NCBI RefSeq assembly: GCF_014858005.1
Contig: NZ_JACYOT010000005.1
Coordinates: 1 to 64,000, forward strand
Source: Propioniciclava soli
GTDB taxonomy: Bacteria; Actinomycetota; Actinomycetes; Propionibacteriales; Propionibacteriaceae
Direction: 5' to 3'
Length of the DNA stretch: 64,000 nt
The notes beneath the pieces were generated by a model. It saw only the letters and a list, made by a program, of their open reading frames with translations. It was not told the DNA's origin and ran no database searches. The position numbers were made by a program, and so were the translations under genes. Of the stretch, positions 35,221 to 43,446 are shown piece after piece. Numbering within the stretch: position 1 is the stretch's first letter; the number at the start of each line of letters is the position of its first letter.

Positions 35221-37434
35221 TCAGTGCTCCAGAGGTGGGTGCAGGTCGCTCATCCGGAACCGCTGGCGAGCCATGACGGCCAGCACGTCCAGCACGAGGG
35301 CGGCCGCCCCGATGCCCACCAGCACCGCGACGTCACCCATCAGATGGGCCCACTGCCCTCCGGAGATGACGACGCGGAAGGCGTCGATGGTGTAGCTGAT
35401 CGGCATGAACGGGTGGATCCAGGCGAAGAAGGGCGGCAGCACCTCGACCGGATAGGTTCCCCCGGTCGCCGAAAGCTGCAACACCAGCCACACGAGCAGG
35501 AGCGCGGAACCGGGCAACCCCAGCGCCATGCGCATGAGGTGCGCGATGCCGGAGAACACGAGGGCTCCCAGGGCCGTCAGGAGCACGGTCGCCACGGGGT
35601 GGACGGGGTCGAGCCCCATGCCCCACCAGGTGATGCCGAGCATGAGCAGGGCGCCCGCCAGCGCCACGGTTCCGAACGGCAGCCAGGCGCTCACCGCGAG
35701 GCGCAGGGGGTGGAGCCGGCCGGCCAGCAGGCGTCCGGAGATCGGTCGCATGACGAGGAAGCCCGAGATCCCGAAGACCCACATGGCGATCGAGAAGAAC
35801 AGGGGCGCCAGGCCGCGGCCGTAGTAGGTGGCCGGGTTCAGCACGTCCATGCCGACCTGGACGGGGGAGGACAGGACGAGCGCGGCGGCGTCCTGCTGGT
35901 CCTCGGTCAGCAGCGGAATCTGTCGGACGCCGGACGCGAGTCCGTCCCGCAACGTCTGGGCCCCCTCAAGCAGGCGGCCGAGCCCTGTTTCCAGTTGCTC
36001 GGACCCCGTCACGAGGCGGGTGAGGCCCTCGTCGAGTTGCTGCCCGCCGTCCACGAGCCGGTCCAACCCCGTCGCGAGGCTGCCCGAGCCGTCCGCCAGC
36101 TGGTCCACGGCGTCCGCAACTTGGCCCACGCCAGAGGCCACCGAGCCGGCGCCGTCGGCGGCCCGGCCGGCGCCCGCCGTCAGGTCGTCGGCACCGGACG
36201 CGACCCGGTGGGCCCCGTCGTTCAGCGCCGTGAGATCGTCGCGGGCCTGCTGGGCCTTGTCGTCCGCGACGAACGACTGCACCTTCTGGTTCACGGTGGC
36301 CGAGTCGGCCGCCACCGTGGCCACGGCGCTCTCGATCGTGCCCGCCCGGTCAGCTGCCCGCTCGAGCGCGGCCCGGGCGTCGGCGAACTGGGGGGAGTCG
36401 GCGATGTCGGGGTTGGCCTCGGCCAACGCGTCCAGCCGCGCGGACGCCGCGCTGAGTTCTGCCGAGAGCGCTGCGGCCGCGGAGTCGCCCTGGACGGTGT
36501 CGTTGATCTGCTGGACGCGGTCGTCGATGGCCTGCACGTCCGTCGCCACCGTCTGCTGCACGGAGATCGCGGTGTCGAGCACGGGGAGCACGGTGTCATT
36601 GAGCCGCTGGGTGCCGTCGGCCACCTGGTGCGCACCGTCGGCCAGCGTCGAGGAGCCGGCCGTCAGCTGGTCCAGCCCCGTGTGCACCTGGTCGGCGCCG
36701 GACTTCAGTTGGGGCAGCTTGCGATCGAGCTCGGACGCGCCCGCCGCGAGCCGGCCGGCGCCGGCGTCCGCCTGGCGCAGGCCGGCGAGGAGGTCGCCCG
36801 AGCCGGACTGGGCGGTCTCCAATCCGGTCGTCAGGTCAGCCGAGCCGGTGTGGGCGTCGGCGAGCCCGGACGCCAGCTGGTCGGCCCCGGAGGCGGCGGA
36901 ATCCATGCCTTCTCGAATCGTGGCGAGATTCTTGAAGACCGCCTTGAAGTAGGCGTCCACGGCCGCCTTGTCGACCGCATTCTCGATCTTGGTCTGCGCC
37001 GATCCGGTCACCGACCCGATGACGAAGCCGTTGGCGTCATTGCGCCGAAGCGTGATCTGGGCCCGCTGGGGGTCGGCGCTCTGGCCGCTCACGAGATCCT
37101 CGCTGAAGTCCTCCGGAATCTCCATGACGAGGTAGTAGCGGCCCTCGACCAGACCGGCCTCGGCGTCGGCGCGCGAGGTCACCCGCCAGTCGAACGTGTG
37201 TTGCTCGAGAATCTCCCGCTGGACGTCGTCGCCGGCGGCGATCGTCTCGTCGTTCAGGGTGACGGGGGAGTCCTCGTTCACCAGCGCCACGGGCAGCTTC
37301 GTCAGGTTCCCGTACGGATCCCAATTGGCGTAGAGGTAGACCGCGCCGTAGATCACGGGCACCAGGAGGGCGAACAGCAGCGCCAGGACAGGCAGGACGC
37401 CGCGGAAGCGGCGAAGTTCATAGCGCGAAAGCAC
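35221..37434 (-). CDS. YhgE/Pip-family transporter-like protein
   Basis: 737 aa. N-terminal helix (VLPVLALLFALLVPVIYGAV) followed by the phage-infection-protein-like periplasmic region; residues 190-530 are tandem 'GLxxAxxGSxxL' repeats (for example GSGDLLAGLRQADAGAGRLA), a long helical stalk. The C-terminal 550-735 holds five membrane helices of ABC-2 type (FSIAMWVFGISGFLVM ... VLVGIGAAALVLDVLAVM). Starts with GTG one base after the ATPase stop, so the pair forms an exporter or surface-complex module; TetR likely regulates it. Confidence 0.88.
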   Translation of the reverse strand: MLSRYELRRFRGVLPVLALLFALLVPVIYGAVYLYANWDPYGNLTKLPVALVNEDSPVTLNDETIAAGDDVQREILEQHTFDWRVTSRADAEAGLVEGRYYLVMEIPEDFSEDLVSGQSADPQRAQITLRRNDANGFVIGSVTGSAQTKIENAVDKAAVDAYFKAVFKNLATIREGMDSAASGADQLASGLADAHTGSADLTTGLETAQSGSGDLLAGLRQADAGAGRLAAGASELDRKLPQLKSGADQVHTGLDQLTAGSSTLADGAHQVADGTQRLNDTVLPVLDTAISVQQTVATDVQAIDDRVQQINDTVQGDSAAAALSAELSAASARLDALAEANPDIADSPQFADARAALERAADRAGTIESAVATVAADSATVNQKVQSFVADDKAQQARDDLTALNDGAHRVASGADDLTAGAGRAADGAGSVASGVGQVADAVDQLADGSGSLATGLDRLVDGGQQLDEGLTRLVTGSEQLETGLGRLLEGAQTLRDGLASGVRQIPLLTEDQQDAAALVLSSPVQVGMDVLNPATYYGRGLAPLFFSIAMWVFGISGFLVMRPISGRLLAGRLHPLRLAVSAWLPFGTVALAGALLMLGITWWGMGLDPVHPVATVLLTALGALVFSGIAHLMRMALGLPGSALLLVWLVLQLSATGGTYPVEVLPPFFAWIHPFMPISYTIDAFRVVISGGQWAHLMGDVAVLVGIGAAALVLDVLAVMARQRFRMSDLHPPLEH

Positions 37435-38352
37435 TCACGACTCCTGGGTGATGACGCGGGGGCGCAGGTGCCCGAACGAGAGGGAGAGGGCTTCCCGCGT
37501 CTGCGGGGGTGGCAGGTGCAGGACGGCTGCGCCGCGGGGGAGCGCGGAGGACTCCAAGGCGCTCACCACGAAGGAGTGCCCGAGCGCGCCCAGGAGATCC
37601 ATGGCCCGATACAGCTCCTGGAGCTGCGGCACGGTGAGTGCGTCGTCGACGTCGTCGAGGACGATGTGGTGGGCCGGCCGCTGGCAGGCCAGGAGTGCAG
37701 CCAACAGGGTCCGCTCGTAGGCGCTCAGGGTGTCGACCCGGGCCGACGGAGCGAAGTGGTGGTCGATCGCCTCCTGCAGCGCCATGAACGACTCCCGCCC
37801 ACGGCGCACCCCGATGCCGTCGGCCAGCGCGTGTTCGTCGGCGGCCTCGGCGACGGTGAGATCCGGTTCGAGCTCCACGAGGTCGGTGATCCTGGCGACC
37901 GCGGAGCGGTGGCGCAGCAGCCGGGGTTGGCGCAGGCCATCGAGGTCGCCCACGCGCAGGGTGCCCGTCAGGCCACGCATGCGCCCGGTGATCGCGAGCA
38001 GGAACGCCGACCTCCCCGACCCCTGCACCCCGAGCACGGCCCCGTGGGTGCGCGGCGGCAGTACCCAATCGACAGGGCCGAAGACGCGGCCGTGCGGCGT
38101 GGTGAGTTCAAGGCCCTGCGCCACGAGCGCCTGACCCTCATGGGTCACGCCCCGTGCAGCATGCCGGGGCGCCGTCCTCGGCGCTGGAGATGCGGTCGTC
38201 ATCGGTTCGGCGTGATCGGCAGCAGGCTCACTGCTGGCCTCAGGAGTGGCCTCGGGCGCGGGCACCTCGCGGGGAGTGTCGTCCGAGGCCGGCTCGGGCA
38301 GGGCATCGGGTGAGGTCTCGGGCCCGTCGTCAGCAGGCTCACTGTCGTTCAT
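37435..38352 (-). CDS. Degenerate ABC-type ATPase of YhgE module
   Basis: 305 aa. After an 85-residue Pro/Ala/Glu-rich leader, it has Walker A GVQGSGRSAFL, a signature-like LSAYERTLLAALLA instead of LSGGQ, and Walker B IVLDDVDDALTV (no catalytic Glu after Asp). ATG 38352 is chosen since CCCGGAG sits at the right distance; ATG 38358 would be too close. Cotranscribed with the YhgE gene. ATP hydrolysis is doubtful given the altered signature and B motif, so it may be a structural subunit. Confidence 0.75.
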   Translation of the reverse strand: MNDSEPADDGPETSPDALPEPASDDTPREVPAPEATPEASSEPAADHAEPMTTASPAPRTAPRHAARGVTHEGQALVAQGLELTTPHGRVFGPVDWVLPPRTHGAVLGVQGSGRSAFLLAITGRMRGLTGTLRVGDLDGLRQPRLLRHRSAVARITDLVELEPDLTVAEAADEHALADGIGVRRGRESFMALQEAIDHHFAPSARVDTLSAYERTLLAALLACQRPAHHIVLDDVDDALTVPQLQELYRAMDLLGALGHSFVVSALESSALPRGAAVLHLPPPQTREALSLSFGHLRPRVITQES

Positions 38353-38386
38353 CGTCATCTCCGGGAGTTGCGGCGTCTGTCAGCTA

Positions 38387-38419
38387 CGATACCATCAGTA
38401 TCGAATCCCAGTGGTATCG
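38387..38419. promoter_or_regulatory. TetR operator in divergent promoter region
   Basis: CGATAC-CATCA-GTATCG (38387-38403) is a perfect inverted repeat, and CGATACCA pairs again with TGGTATCG at 38412-38419. It lies between the ABC/YhgE start (38352) and the TetR start (38430), placed to control both. Confidence 0.75.
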
Positions 38420-38429
38420 AGGAGTTCGG

Positions 38430-39059
38430 ATGACAGAGGGCACAGGGGCAGGGCGGCCCAGCCGGCCGAAGCGAGCCCAAGTACGCGCCGACATCGTGTC
38501 GGCCGCCACGTCAGCCTTTGAATCCGCAGGCTATGCCGACACCTCCGTGGACGCCGTCGCGGCGGCCGCGGGGTACACGAAGGGTGCTGTCTACTCGAAC
38601 TTCGGCAGCAAACCCGAGCTGTTCGCCGAGGCCTGCGCCGAGAGACTCGCCGCCATCAGCGCCGACCTGCTCGAACGGGTGGCGCCGGTGCTCGATGCGG
38701 GGGGCGAGCGAGACGAGCTCGTGCGGCCCCTGGCCGAGGCGGTCGTGGCCGCCACCCTGGACACCCCGTTGCGGTGGCAGCTGCTGCTCAACGAGTTCCG
38801 GGGCGTGGCGCTGCGCGACCCGGCCGTCGACGCGGCCTATCAGAAGCTGTCCGCGCGTCGCGTCGCTGTCCTCGTCGAGCTGCTGAGCTCCAACGCCTAC
38901 CTGGCCCGCTTGGCGCCGGCCGCTCTGCAGCGTTCGGTGCTGGTGCTGCTCACCTTGGTGAACGCGCTCGCCCTGGAGCATGCGGCGGCCCCCGAGACTG
39001 TCGATGCCTCGACGGTCACCCACATCGTAACGGCGTTCTTCGACGTCGTCCTGCCCTGA
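38430..39059 (+). CDS. TetR-family transcriptional regulator
   Basis: 209 aa. N-terminal TetR HTH: RAQVRADIVSAATSAFESAG, then TSVDAVAAAAGYTKGAVYSN and FGSKPELF. The helical C-terminal ligand domain follows. ATG 38430 follows GAGGAGTTCGG. Divergent from the degenerate ABC/YhgE genes with a double palindrome between, so it should repress both itself and the exporter module. Inducer unknown. Confidence 0.93.
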   Translation: MTEGTGAGRPSRPKRAQVRADIVSAATSAFESAGYADTSVDAVAAAAGYTKGAVYSNFGSKPELFAEACAERLAAISADLLERVAPVLDAGGERDELVRPLAEAVVAATLDTPLRWQLLLNEFRGVALRDPAVDAAYQKLSARRVAVLVELLSSNAYLARLAPAALQRSVLVLLTLVNALALEHAAAPETVDASTVTHIVTAFFDVVLP

Positions 39060-39106
39060 GTCCTTGCTCGGGCGGGGGGCCGAGCCACCTGGCGCCATGG
39101 GGTGCG

Positions 39107-39234
39107 ACGTGGCGCAGCGGACCACCACGTGGCGCAGTGGAACTCACGTGGAGGGCCTTGCACGGGCCGCCACGTGAGCTGCACCGCGCCACATGAAGCG
39201 GAGCTGCGCCACGTGCGTTTGCGCTGCGCCACGT
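39107..39234. repeat. REP-like inverted repeat cluster
   Basis: ACGTGGCGCAG at 39107-39117 and 39127-39137 is mirrored by CTGCGCCACGT at 39204-39214 and 39224-39234. Between them is a 9-bp stem CTCACGTGG (39143-39151) / CCACGTGAG (39170-39178). The whole could fold into a large cruciform or hairpin. It fills the gap between TetR and the HIT-DinB gene; no ORF is credible here. Confidence 0.8.
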
Positions 39235-39256
39235 CGCGAGCGGCTACCATCACGTC

Positions 39257-40444
39257 GTGGATTCCGGGGACCCCGCCGACTGTGTGTTTTGCGCCATCGT
39301 CGCTGGGACCGTCCCGTGCGCCAAAGTGGCCGAGGACGAACTCACCTTCGCCTTCATGGACGTCGATCCGGGCACAGACGGCCACCTGCTGGTCATTCCG
39401 AAGCGGCACAGCGCCGATCTGCTCGACGTTGATGCCGATGATCTGACCGCGACCGTGCTGGCTGCCCAGCGGATCAGCAGGGCTGTGGTGTCCGAGCTGG
39501 GCGCGGACGGTGTGAACCTGCTGAACTGCAGCGGCAAGGCCGCCTGGCAGACCGTCTTCCACGTCCACCTACACGTGATCCCGAGGTACGACGATCGGAG
39601 CAGGGATCGGATGGAGCTCCCGTTCGAGCCGGGGATGCCGGCCGACGCCGCGGCCATCGCCGAGCACGCCAGGTTGCTGGCTGCTGCTCTGATCCCCGAG
39701 AAGAACGCGTCTGGCAAGGAGTTCGTCGACGCTGATCTGTCGGGAGCACGTTTTGTGCGCTCCAACCTTGCCCGTGCCGTGATGCGAGGGGTTGACGTGG
39801 CCGGCCTGGACGTGGACGCCCCGTGGCTGCTGGACGGGGAGAGCTCGCTGAGGGTCAACGGTGTGGACGTGGCCCCGTTGGTTGACGCCGAGTTGGATCG
39901 TCGGTTTCCCGGCCGGGCACTGCGCCGAGCGGAGGATCCTGACGGCCTTCGCGCGGCCTGGGCTGCTGTTGAGCGGGCGTGGGATACGACACTGGAGCGG
40001 GCCCAGGCGTTGCCCGAGAACAGCGTCGACATCCAGGTCGACGGGGAATGGTCCTTCGCCCAGACCCTGCGTCACCTCGTCATGGCGATCGACACGTGGC
40101 TCGGGCGCGCAGTGTTGCGTCAAGGGCGAGAGGCCTACCATCCGATCGGTCAGCCCAATATCGAGTTCGAGGCCGACGGCGGCGACATGTCGATCTTCAG
40201 TCGCACCGAGCCGACCTTCGCCGAGGTCCTCACCGTACGCGCCGATCGGGTCGCCATGGTCCGGGACTTCTTGGAGCAGGTGACGCCCGAGGTCCTGATG
40301 GCCGAACGGGTCAACCCGTGGGCGCCCGGACACTCCGAGACTGTCCTTGCCTGCCTGCACACCATCCTCGAGGAGGAATGGGAACACCACCGGTACGCCG
40401 TGCGTGACCTGGAGTCGATCCAGGTTCTCGCGCCGGATGCCTGA
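39257..40444 (+). CDS. HIT-DinB fusion protein with pentapeptide-like link
   Basis: 395 aa. Residues 9-115 are a HIT nucleotide hydrolase/transferase domain, with CVFCAIVAGTVPCAKV and the histidine triad HVHLHVIPR (His102, 104, 106). A short pentapeptide-like strip (FVDADLSGARFVRSNLARAV, about 157-176) leads to a DinB-type helical bundle (TLRHLVMAIDTWLGRA). GTG start. The fusion suggests processing of a nucleotide-linked metabolite. The stop codon overlaps the dif-like site, and the Tn7-like element begins 61 bp downstream of the stop. Confidence 0.85.
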   Translation: MDSGDPADCVFCAIVAGTVPCAKVAEDELTFAFMDVDPGTDGHLLVIPKRHSADLLDVDADDLTATVLAAQRISRAVVSELGADGVNLLNCSGKAAWQTVFHVHLHVIPRYDDRSRDRMELPFEPGMPADAAAIAEHARLLAAALIPEKNASGKEFVDADLSGARFVRSNLARAVMRGVDVAGLDVDAPWLLDGESSLRVNGVDVAPLVDAELDRRFPGRALRRAEDPDGLRAAWAAVERAWDTTLERAQALPENSVDIQVDGEWSFAQTLRHLVMAIDTWLGRAVLRQGREAYHPIGQPNIEFEADGGDMSIFSRTEPTFAEVLTVRADRVAMVRDFLEQVTPEVLMAERVNPWAPGHSETVLACLHTILEEEWEHHRYAVRDLESIQVLAPDA

Positions 40445-40470
40445 GTCCGATAATGCACATTATGTCAGAT
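40443..40470. other. dif: dif-like XerC/XerD recombination site
   Basis: 28 bp: 11-bp arm GAGTCCGATAA, 6-bp centre TGCACA, 11-bp arm TTATGTCAGAT. It shares the overall layout of E. coli dif (ATAA, centre, TTATGT), with 9 of 11 bases matching in the right arm. From memory, the core CCGATAAT-CA-CATTATGTCA is close to the actinobacterial dif consensus. It overlaps the HIT-DinB stop. If correct, this is the chromosome-dimer resolution site and marks the terminus. Confidence 0.75.
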
Positions 40471-40499
40471 TCCACCAGGACTGCCAGGGTGGTGTTGCA

Positions 40500-40504
40500 C
40501 AGTC
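40500..40504. repeat. 5-bp target site duplication, left copy (Tn7-like)
   Basis: CAGTC directly before TGTCCC of the left end, repeated exactly at 56100-56104. Five bp is characteristic of Tn7-like transposition. Confidence 0.9.
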
Positions 40505-40622
40505 TGTCCCCTCTTGCTCTAACCTGCACATCTCCTGGTCTACCTTGCACCTGCTATAGTAAGAACCTCACTTCTCGCCAGAACATGCATCTTCGCCTCT
40601 GGCTCCAGCGCAAGGAGGTTCG
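40505..40622 (+). repeat. Left end with TnsB-type binding sites
   Basis: The terminus TGTCCCCTCTTGC is inverted at the right end (TGTCCCGTCTCGC reading inward from 56099). Two repeats follow: AACCTGCACA (40521-40530) and TACCTTGCAC (40541-40550); the latter is exactly inverted at 56006-56015. The tnsA promoter must lie between here and 40622, with AAGGAGG just ahead of the GTG. Confidence 0.8.
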
Positions 40623-41417
40623 GTGCCGAAGGTCAAGACCGAGACGCCGCCGCCTGGCTCGTTGCCGCGCAACTCCAACCCCGAGCGCTCGATGATCCTC
40701 GCTCGGATCGCTGGGCAGCCGGTGTCCGAGGTTGTGCTGGACGACCAGGCTGTGTCCCTGATCCGCTTCGAGGACGCTGAGCCCATCAGGAAGTTCTACG
40801 CCTGGCCTCATCGGAGGGTCTACGACGGCCTCTACTGGTCCTCCACGACGCGCACCCATGTCGAGTTCGCGTCGCTGCTGGAGCGCGAGTTCCTCATGAA
40901 GAGCGACTTCGACATCGAGGTTGCCGACATCTCGGCCCAGCCCTTGGCGATCCTGTGGCCCTACCGTAAGCACGGTCCGCGTGACCATGTGCCCGACTAC
41001 TTCGTTCGTCTCACCGATGGTTCAGGCCGCGTGGTGGATGTCCGTCGCCCGGACAAGGCCCAGGACAACGAGCAGTTCGCCATGACCCGCCGCCTGTGCG
41101 CTCAGATCGGCTGGGACTACGAGGTCTTCACCGGGCTGTCGGCGCAGCGGGAGGCGAACCTGCGCTTCATGGCAGGCTTCCGGGCCGACCGCTATCAGCC
41201 CGAGGGGTCGCTCATCCGAGTGATCCAGGACTGCTACTCCCCTGCCACCTCGTTCAGGGCTGGACTGCTGCGAGCGGTGCGGTCGACCAAGTTGGCCAAG
41301 GAGCAGGTGCATGGGCATGTCCTGTGGATGATCTTCCACTCCCTCCTGGTGCTCGATCTCGATGCGGCGATCTCGATGGAGACCCAGGTGCACAACCCTC
41401 GCGAGGTGGCCCCGTGA
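40623..41417 (+). CDS. tnsA: TnsA-like transposon endonuclease
   Basis: 264 aa. The PD-(D/E)XK core is visible: Glu81 (THVEFASLLERE), Gln106-Pro107, Asp125 in HVPDYFVRL, then VVDVRRPDK where the catalytic Lys of E. coli TnsA is Arg141 or Arg142. TnsA cuts the 5' ends to allow cut-and-paste. GTG 40623 has AAGGAGG upstream. Its stop overlaps tnsB by 4 bp. Confidence 0.88.
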   Translation: MPKVKTETPPPGSLPRNSNPERSMILARIAGQPVSEVVLDDQAVSLIRFEDAEPIRKFYAWPHRRVYDGLYWSSTTRTHVEFASLLEREFLMKSDFDIEVADISAQPLAILWPYRKHGPRDHVPDYFVRLTDGSGRVVDVRRPDKAQDNEQFAMTRRLCAQIGWDYEVFTGLSAQREANLRFMAGFRADRYQPEGSLIRVIQDCYSPATSFRAGLLRAVRSTKLAKEQVHGHVLWMIFHSLLVLDLDAAISMETQVHNPREVAP

Positions 41418-43438
41418 CCTCGGTGCGGCTCTTCGACTTCATCGAGTTCGACGGCCAGGCATGGCAGGTCGTCGCTCAGGACGGCACCGAACTGGCCCTG
41501 CGGAACCTCGGGACCAACCGCATCCGTAAGGTCCCAGTGCTCGACCTCCTTCAGGACGACTCGCTCCTGCCCGACGACGGGTCCCGGGACACCCGCCTGG
41601 ACGACCTGTCCGTGTTGGACACCGTGCCAGCACCAGCCGCCGACCGCGCGCTCTTCGTGCACCGACACGTCTACGAGGTCCTGAACGGGTTCCCCCCACC
41701 ATGGACGCACCTGGACGACGAGAAGGTCGTGGTCGAGCCAAACCCCGACTACGACCCGGCCAACACCTTGGAGTCACGGATCGAGGCGAAGGTCGAGGAA
41801 CTGCGAGCGGCGGGCACTCCCCTGGCCAAGCGCACCCTGAAGGGCTACCTCGCCCGGTACCGGGACGAGGGCCTGGCGGGACTGGTGGACAAGCGGATGA
41901 CGCAACCCGTCTCCCGCACCGGGACGATGGACCCGCGCACCGTGGCCCTGCTGGAGCAGATCATCGAGCGTCAGGGCACCATCTCCACCGGCTCCAAGAG
42001 CAGGATCATCGGGCAAGTTCGTCTGGAGGCGGCGGCGCTGGGGCTACCGCTGAAGTTGGCGGACTCGACCCTCTACCGGATCATCTCTCAGGTGGGCCGA
42101 GCGTCCCTGCACACCTTCGGCAACGCCACCACACGCCGGACACAGGCCAACAAGCCGGGTCGCTCGTACGGGGCCCAGAAGCCCATCCGACCCGGTGAAC
42201 TCGTGGAGATCGACAGCACGCCGTTCGACGTGATGGTGGTGATGCCGGACGGCTCCGTCAGCCGTCCCACGCTCGTCGGGATGATCGACATAGCCACCCG
42301 CACCGTCTGCGGTGCTCGGCTGGCCCCGGGGCCGACCAAGGGCGTGGATCTTGCTGCTGCTGTCCTCGGACGCTCGCTCACTCCTCTGGAGATGGTGCCG
42401 GGCTGGAGCGAGTCGATGTCGTTGACCCGCTCGATCCTGCCCGCAGGGATGATCGAGCCCGACGAGGAGTTGCACGCTTCCCTGGCGGCACGACCGATCA
42501 TCTTCCCCACCTCGATCACGATTGACCGTGGCAAGGACTACATGTCCAAGGTCTTCATGGATGCCTGCGAGTACCTCCAGATCGACGTGGTTCGGGCCAA
42601 CCCCCGGACCCCGACCGACAAACCGCACATCGAACGCACCTTCGCGGCGATCAACTCCGGCTTCACTCAGTTCCTCAACGGCTACGTCGGGCAGCACGTC
42701 GTGCGTCGGGGCTCCTCCCCCGACCAGGAGGCTGTAATCACCCTTCAGCAGGCTCAGGACCTCTTGGACGGCTGGCTGGTGAAGGTCTGGCAGAACCGCG
42801 CCCACGACGGGCTGCGGCACCCGGCTGCGCCCGGGAAGACGCTGACCCCGAACGAGATGTATCGCGCCCTGGCAGGCGTGGCTCCGACCGTGCCACGGAC
42901 CCTGACGCGCGATGACTACATCGCACTGCTCCCGCGTCGTTGGAACCGCATCCAGCCCTACGGGGTCAAGGTGGCCAACCTGCGATACTCCGCCGAGGAA
43001 CTGCGCCCCTTCATCGGGCAGGACAGCGGCCTGAAGGGCGTCGCCAACGGTCGGTGGGAGGTCCACTACGACCCGTGGGCCATGAACAGCGTGTTCGTGC
43101 GCGACCACCACCAGGGCCGATGGATCGAGGCCGTCTGGCAGCCGGGACAGTCAGCACTGGCTCCGTTCTCCATGGAAGTGCTCCAGGCAGCGATCAAGGC
43201 GGCGCAGGGCCGCGACCCCCACGCGACCCCGATGGACTACCTGGCCGAGATCAACCGCATCCAGACCACTTCCGGTCCGATGACGCGGGCCGAGAAGAAG
43301 GCGTCGCGATCCCAGCGTCCGGCCATGGTTCCGGTTGAGCCCGCTCTCGACGTGGACGAACTGGCCGATGAGCCCGAGCCCACCCCGCCGACCCCCATCC
43401 GCAAGCCTGCTCGCAAGAGCATGCCGCTGCTCGACTAG
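41414..43438 (+). CDS. tnsB: TnsB-like DDE transposase (Mu/rve type)
   Basis: 674 aa. N-terminal helix-turn-helix DNA-binding part (KRTLKGYLARYRDEGLAGLV), then an rve catalytic core with Asp267 (EIDSTPFDVMV), Asp371 (TIDRGKDYMS) and Glu407 (DKPHIERTF), a DD(35)E spacing. A Mu-C-like barrel follows (WEVHYDPWAMNSVFVRD), and the acidic/Pro-rich tail from 620 is the probable TnsC contact. GTG 41414 overlaps the tnsA stop. Confidence 0.95.
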   Translation: MTSVRLFDFIEFDGQAWQVVAQDGTELALRNLGTNRIRKVPVLDLLQDDSLLPDDGSRDTRLDDLSVLDTVPAPAADRALFVHRHVYEVLNGFPPPWTHLDDEKVVVEPNPDYDPANTLESRIEAKVEELRAAGTPLAKRTLKGYLARYRDEGLAGLVDKRMTQPVSRTGTMDPRTVALLEQIIERQGTISTGSKSRIIGQVRLEAAALGLPLKLADSTLYRIISQVGRASLHTFGNATTRRTQANKPGRSYGAQKPIRPGELVEIDSTPFDVMVVMPDGSVSRPTLVGMIDIATRTVCGARLAPGPTKGVDLAAAVLGRSLTPLEMVPGWSESMSLTRSILPAGMIEPDEELHASLAARPIIFPTSITIDRGKDYMSKVFMDACEYLQIDVVRANPRTPTDKPHIERTFAAINSGFTQFLNGYVGQHVVRRGSSPDQEAVITLQQAQDLLDGWLVKVWQNRAHDGLRHPAAPGKTLTPNEMYRALAGVAPTVPRTLTRDDYIALLPRRWNRIQPYGVKVANLRYSAEELRPFIGQDSGLKGVANGRWEVHYDPWAMNSVFVRDHHQGRWIEAVWQPGQSALAPFSMEVLQAAIKAAQGRDPHATPMDYLAEINRIQTTSGPMTRAEKKASRSQRPAMVPVEPALDVDELADEPEPTPPTPIRKPARKSMPLLD

Positions 43439-43446
43439 GAGACACC

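Noticed and set aside
35224-38313. 1029-aa plus-strand frame antisense to YhgE/ABC genes
   Set aside because: Repetitive His/Gln/Glu/Arg composition typical of GC-rich antisense shadow; the minus-strand genes have membrane helices and ATPase motifs.
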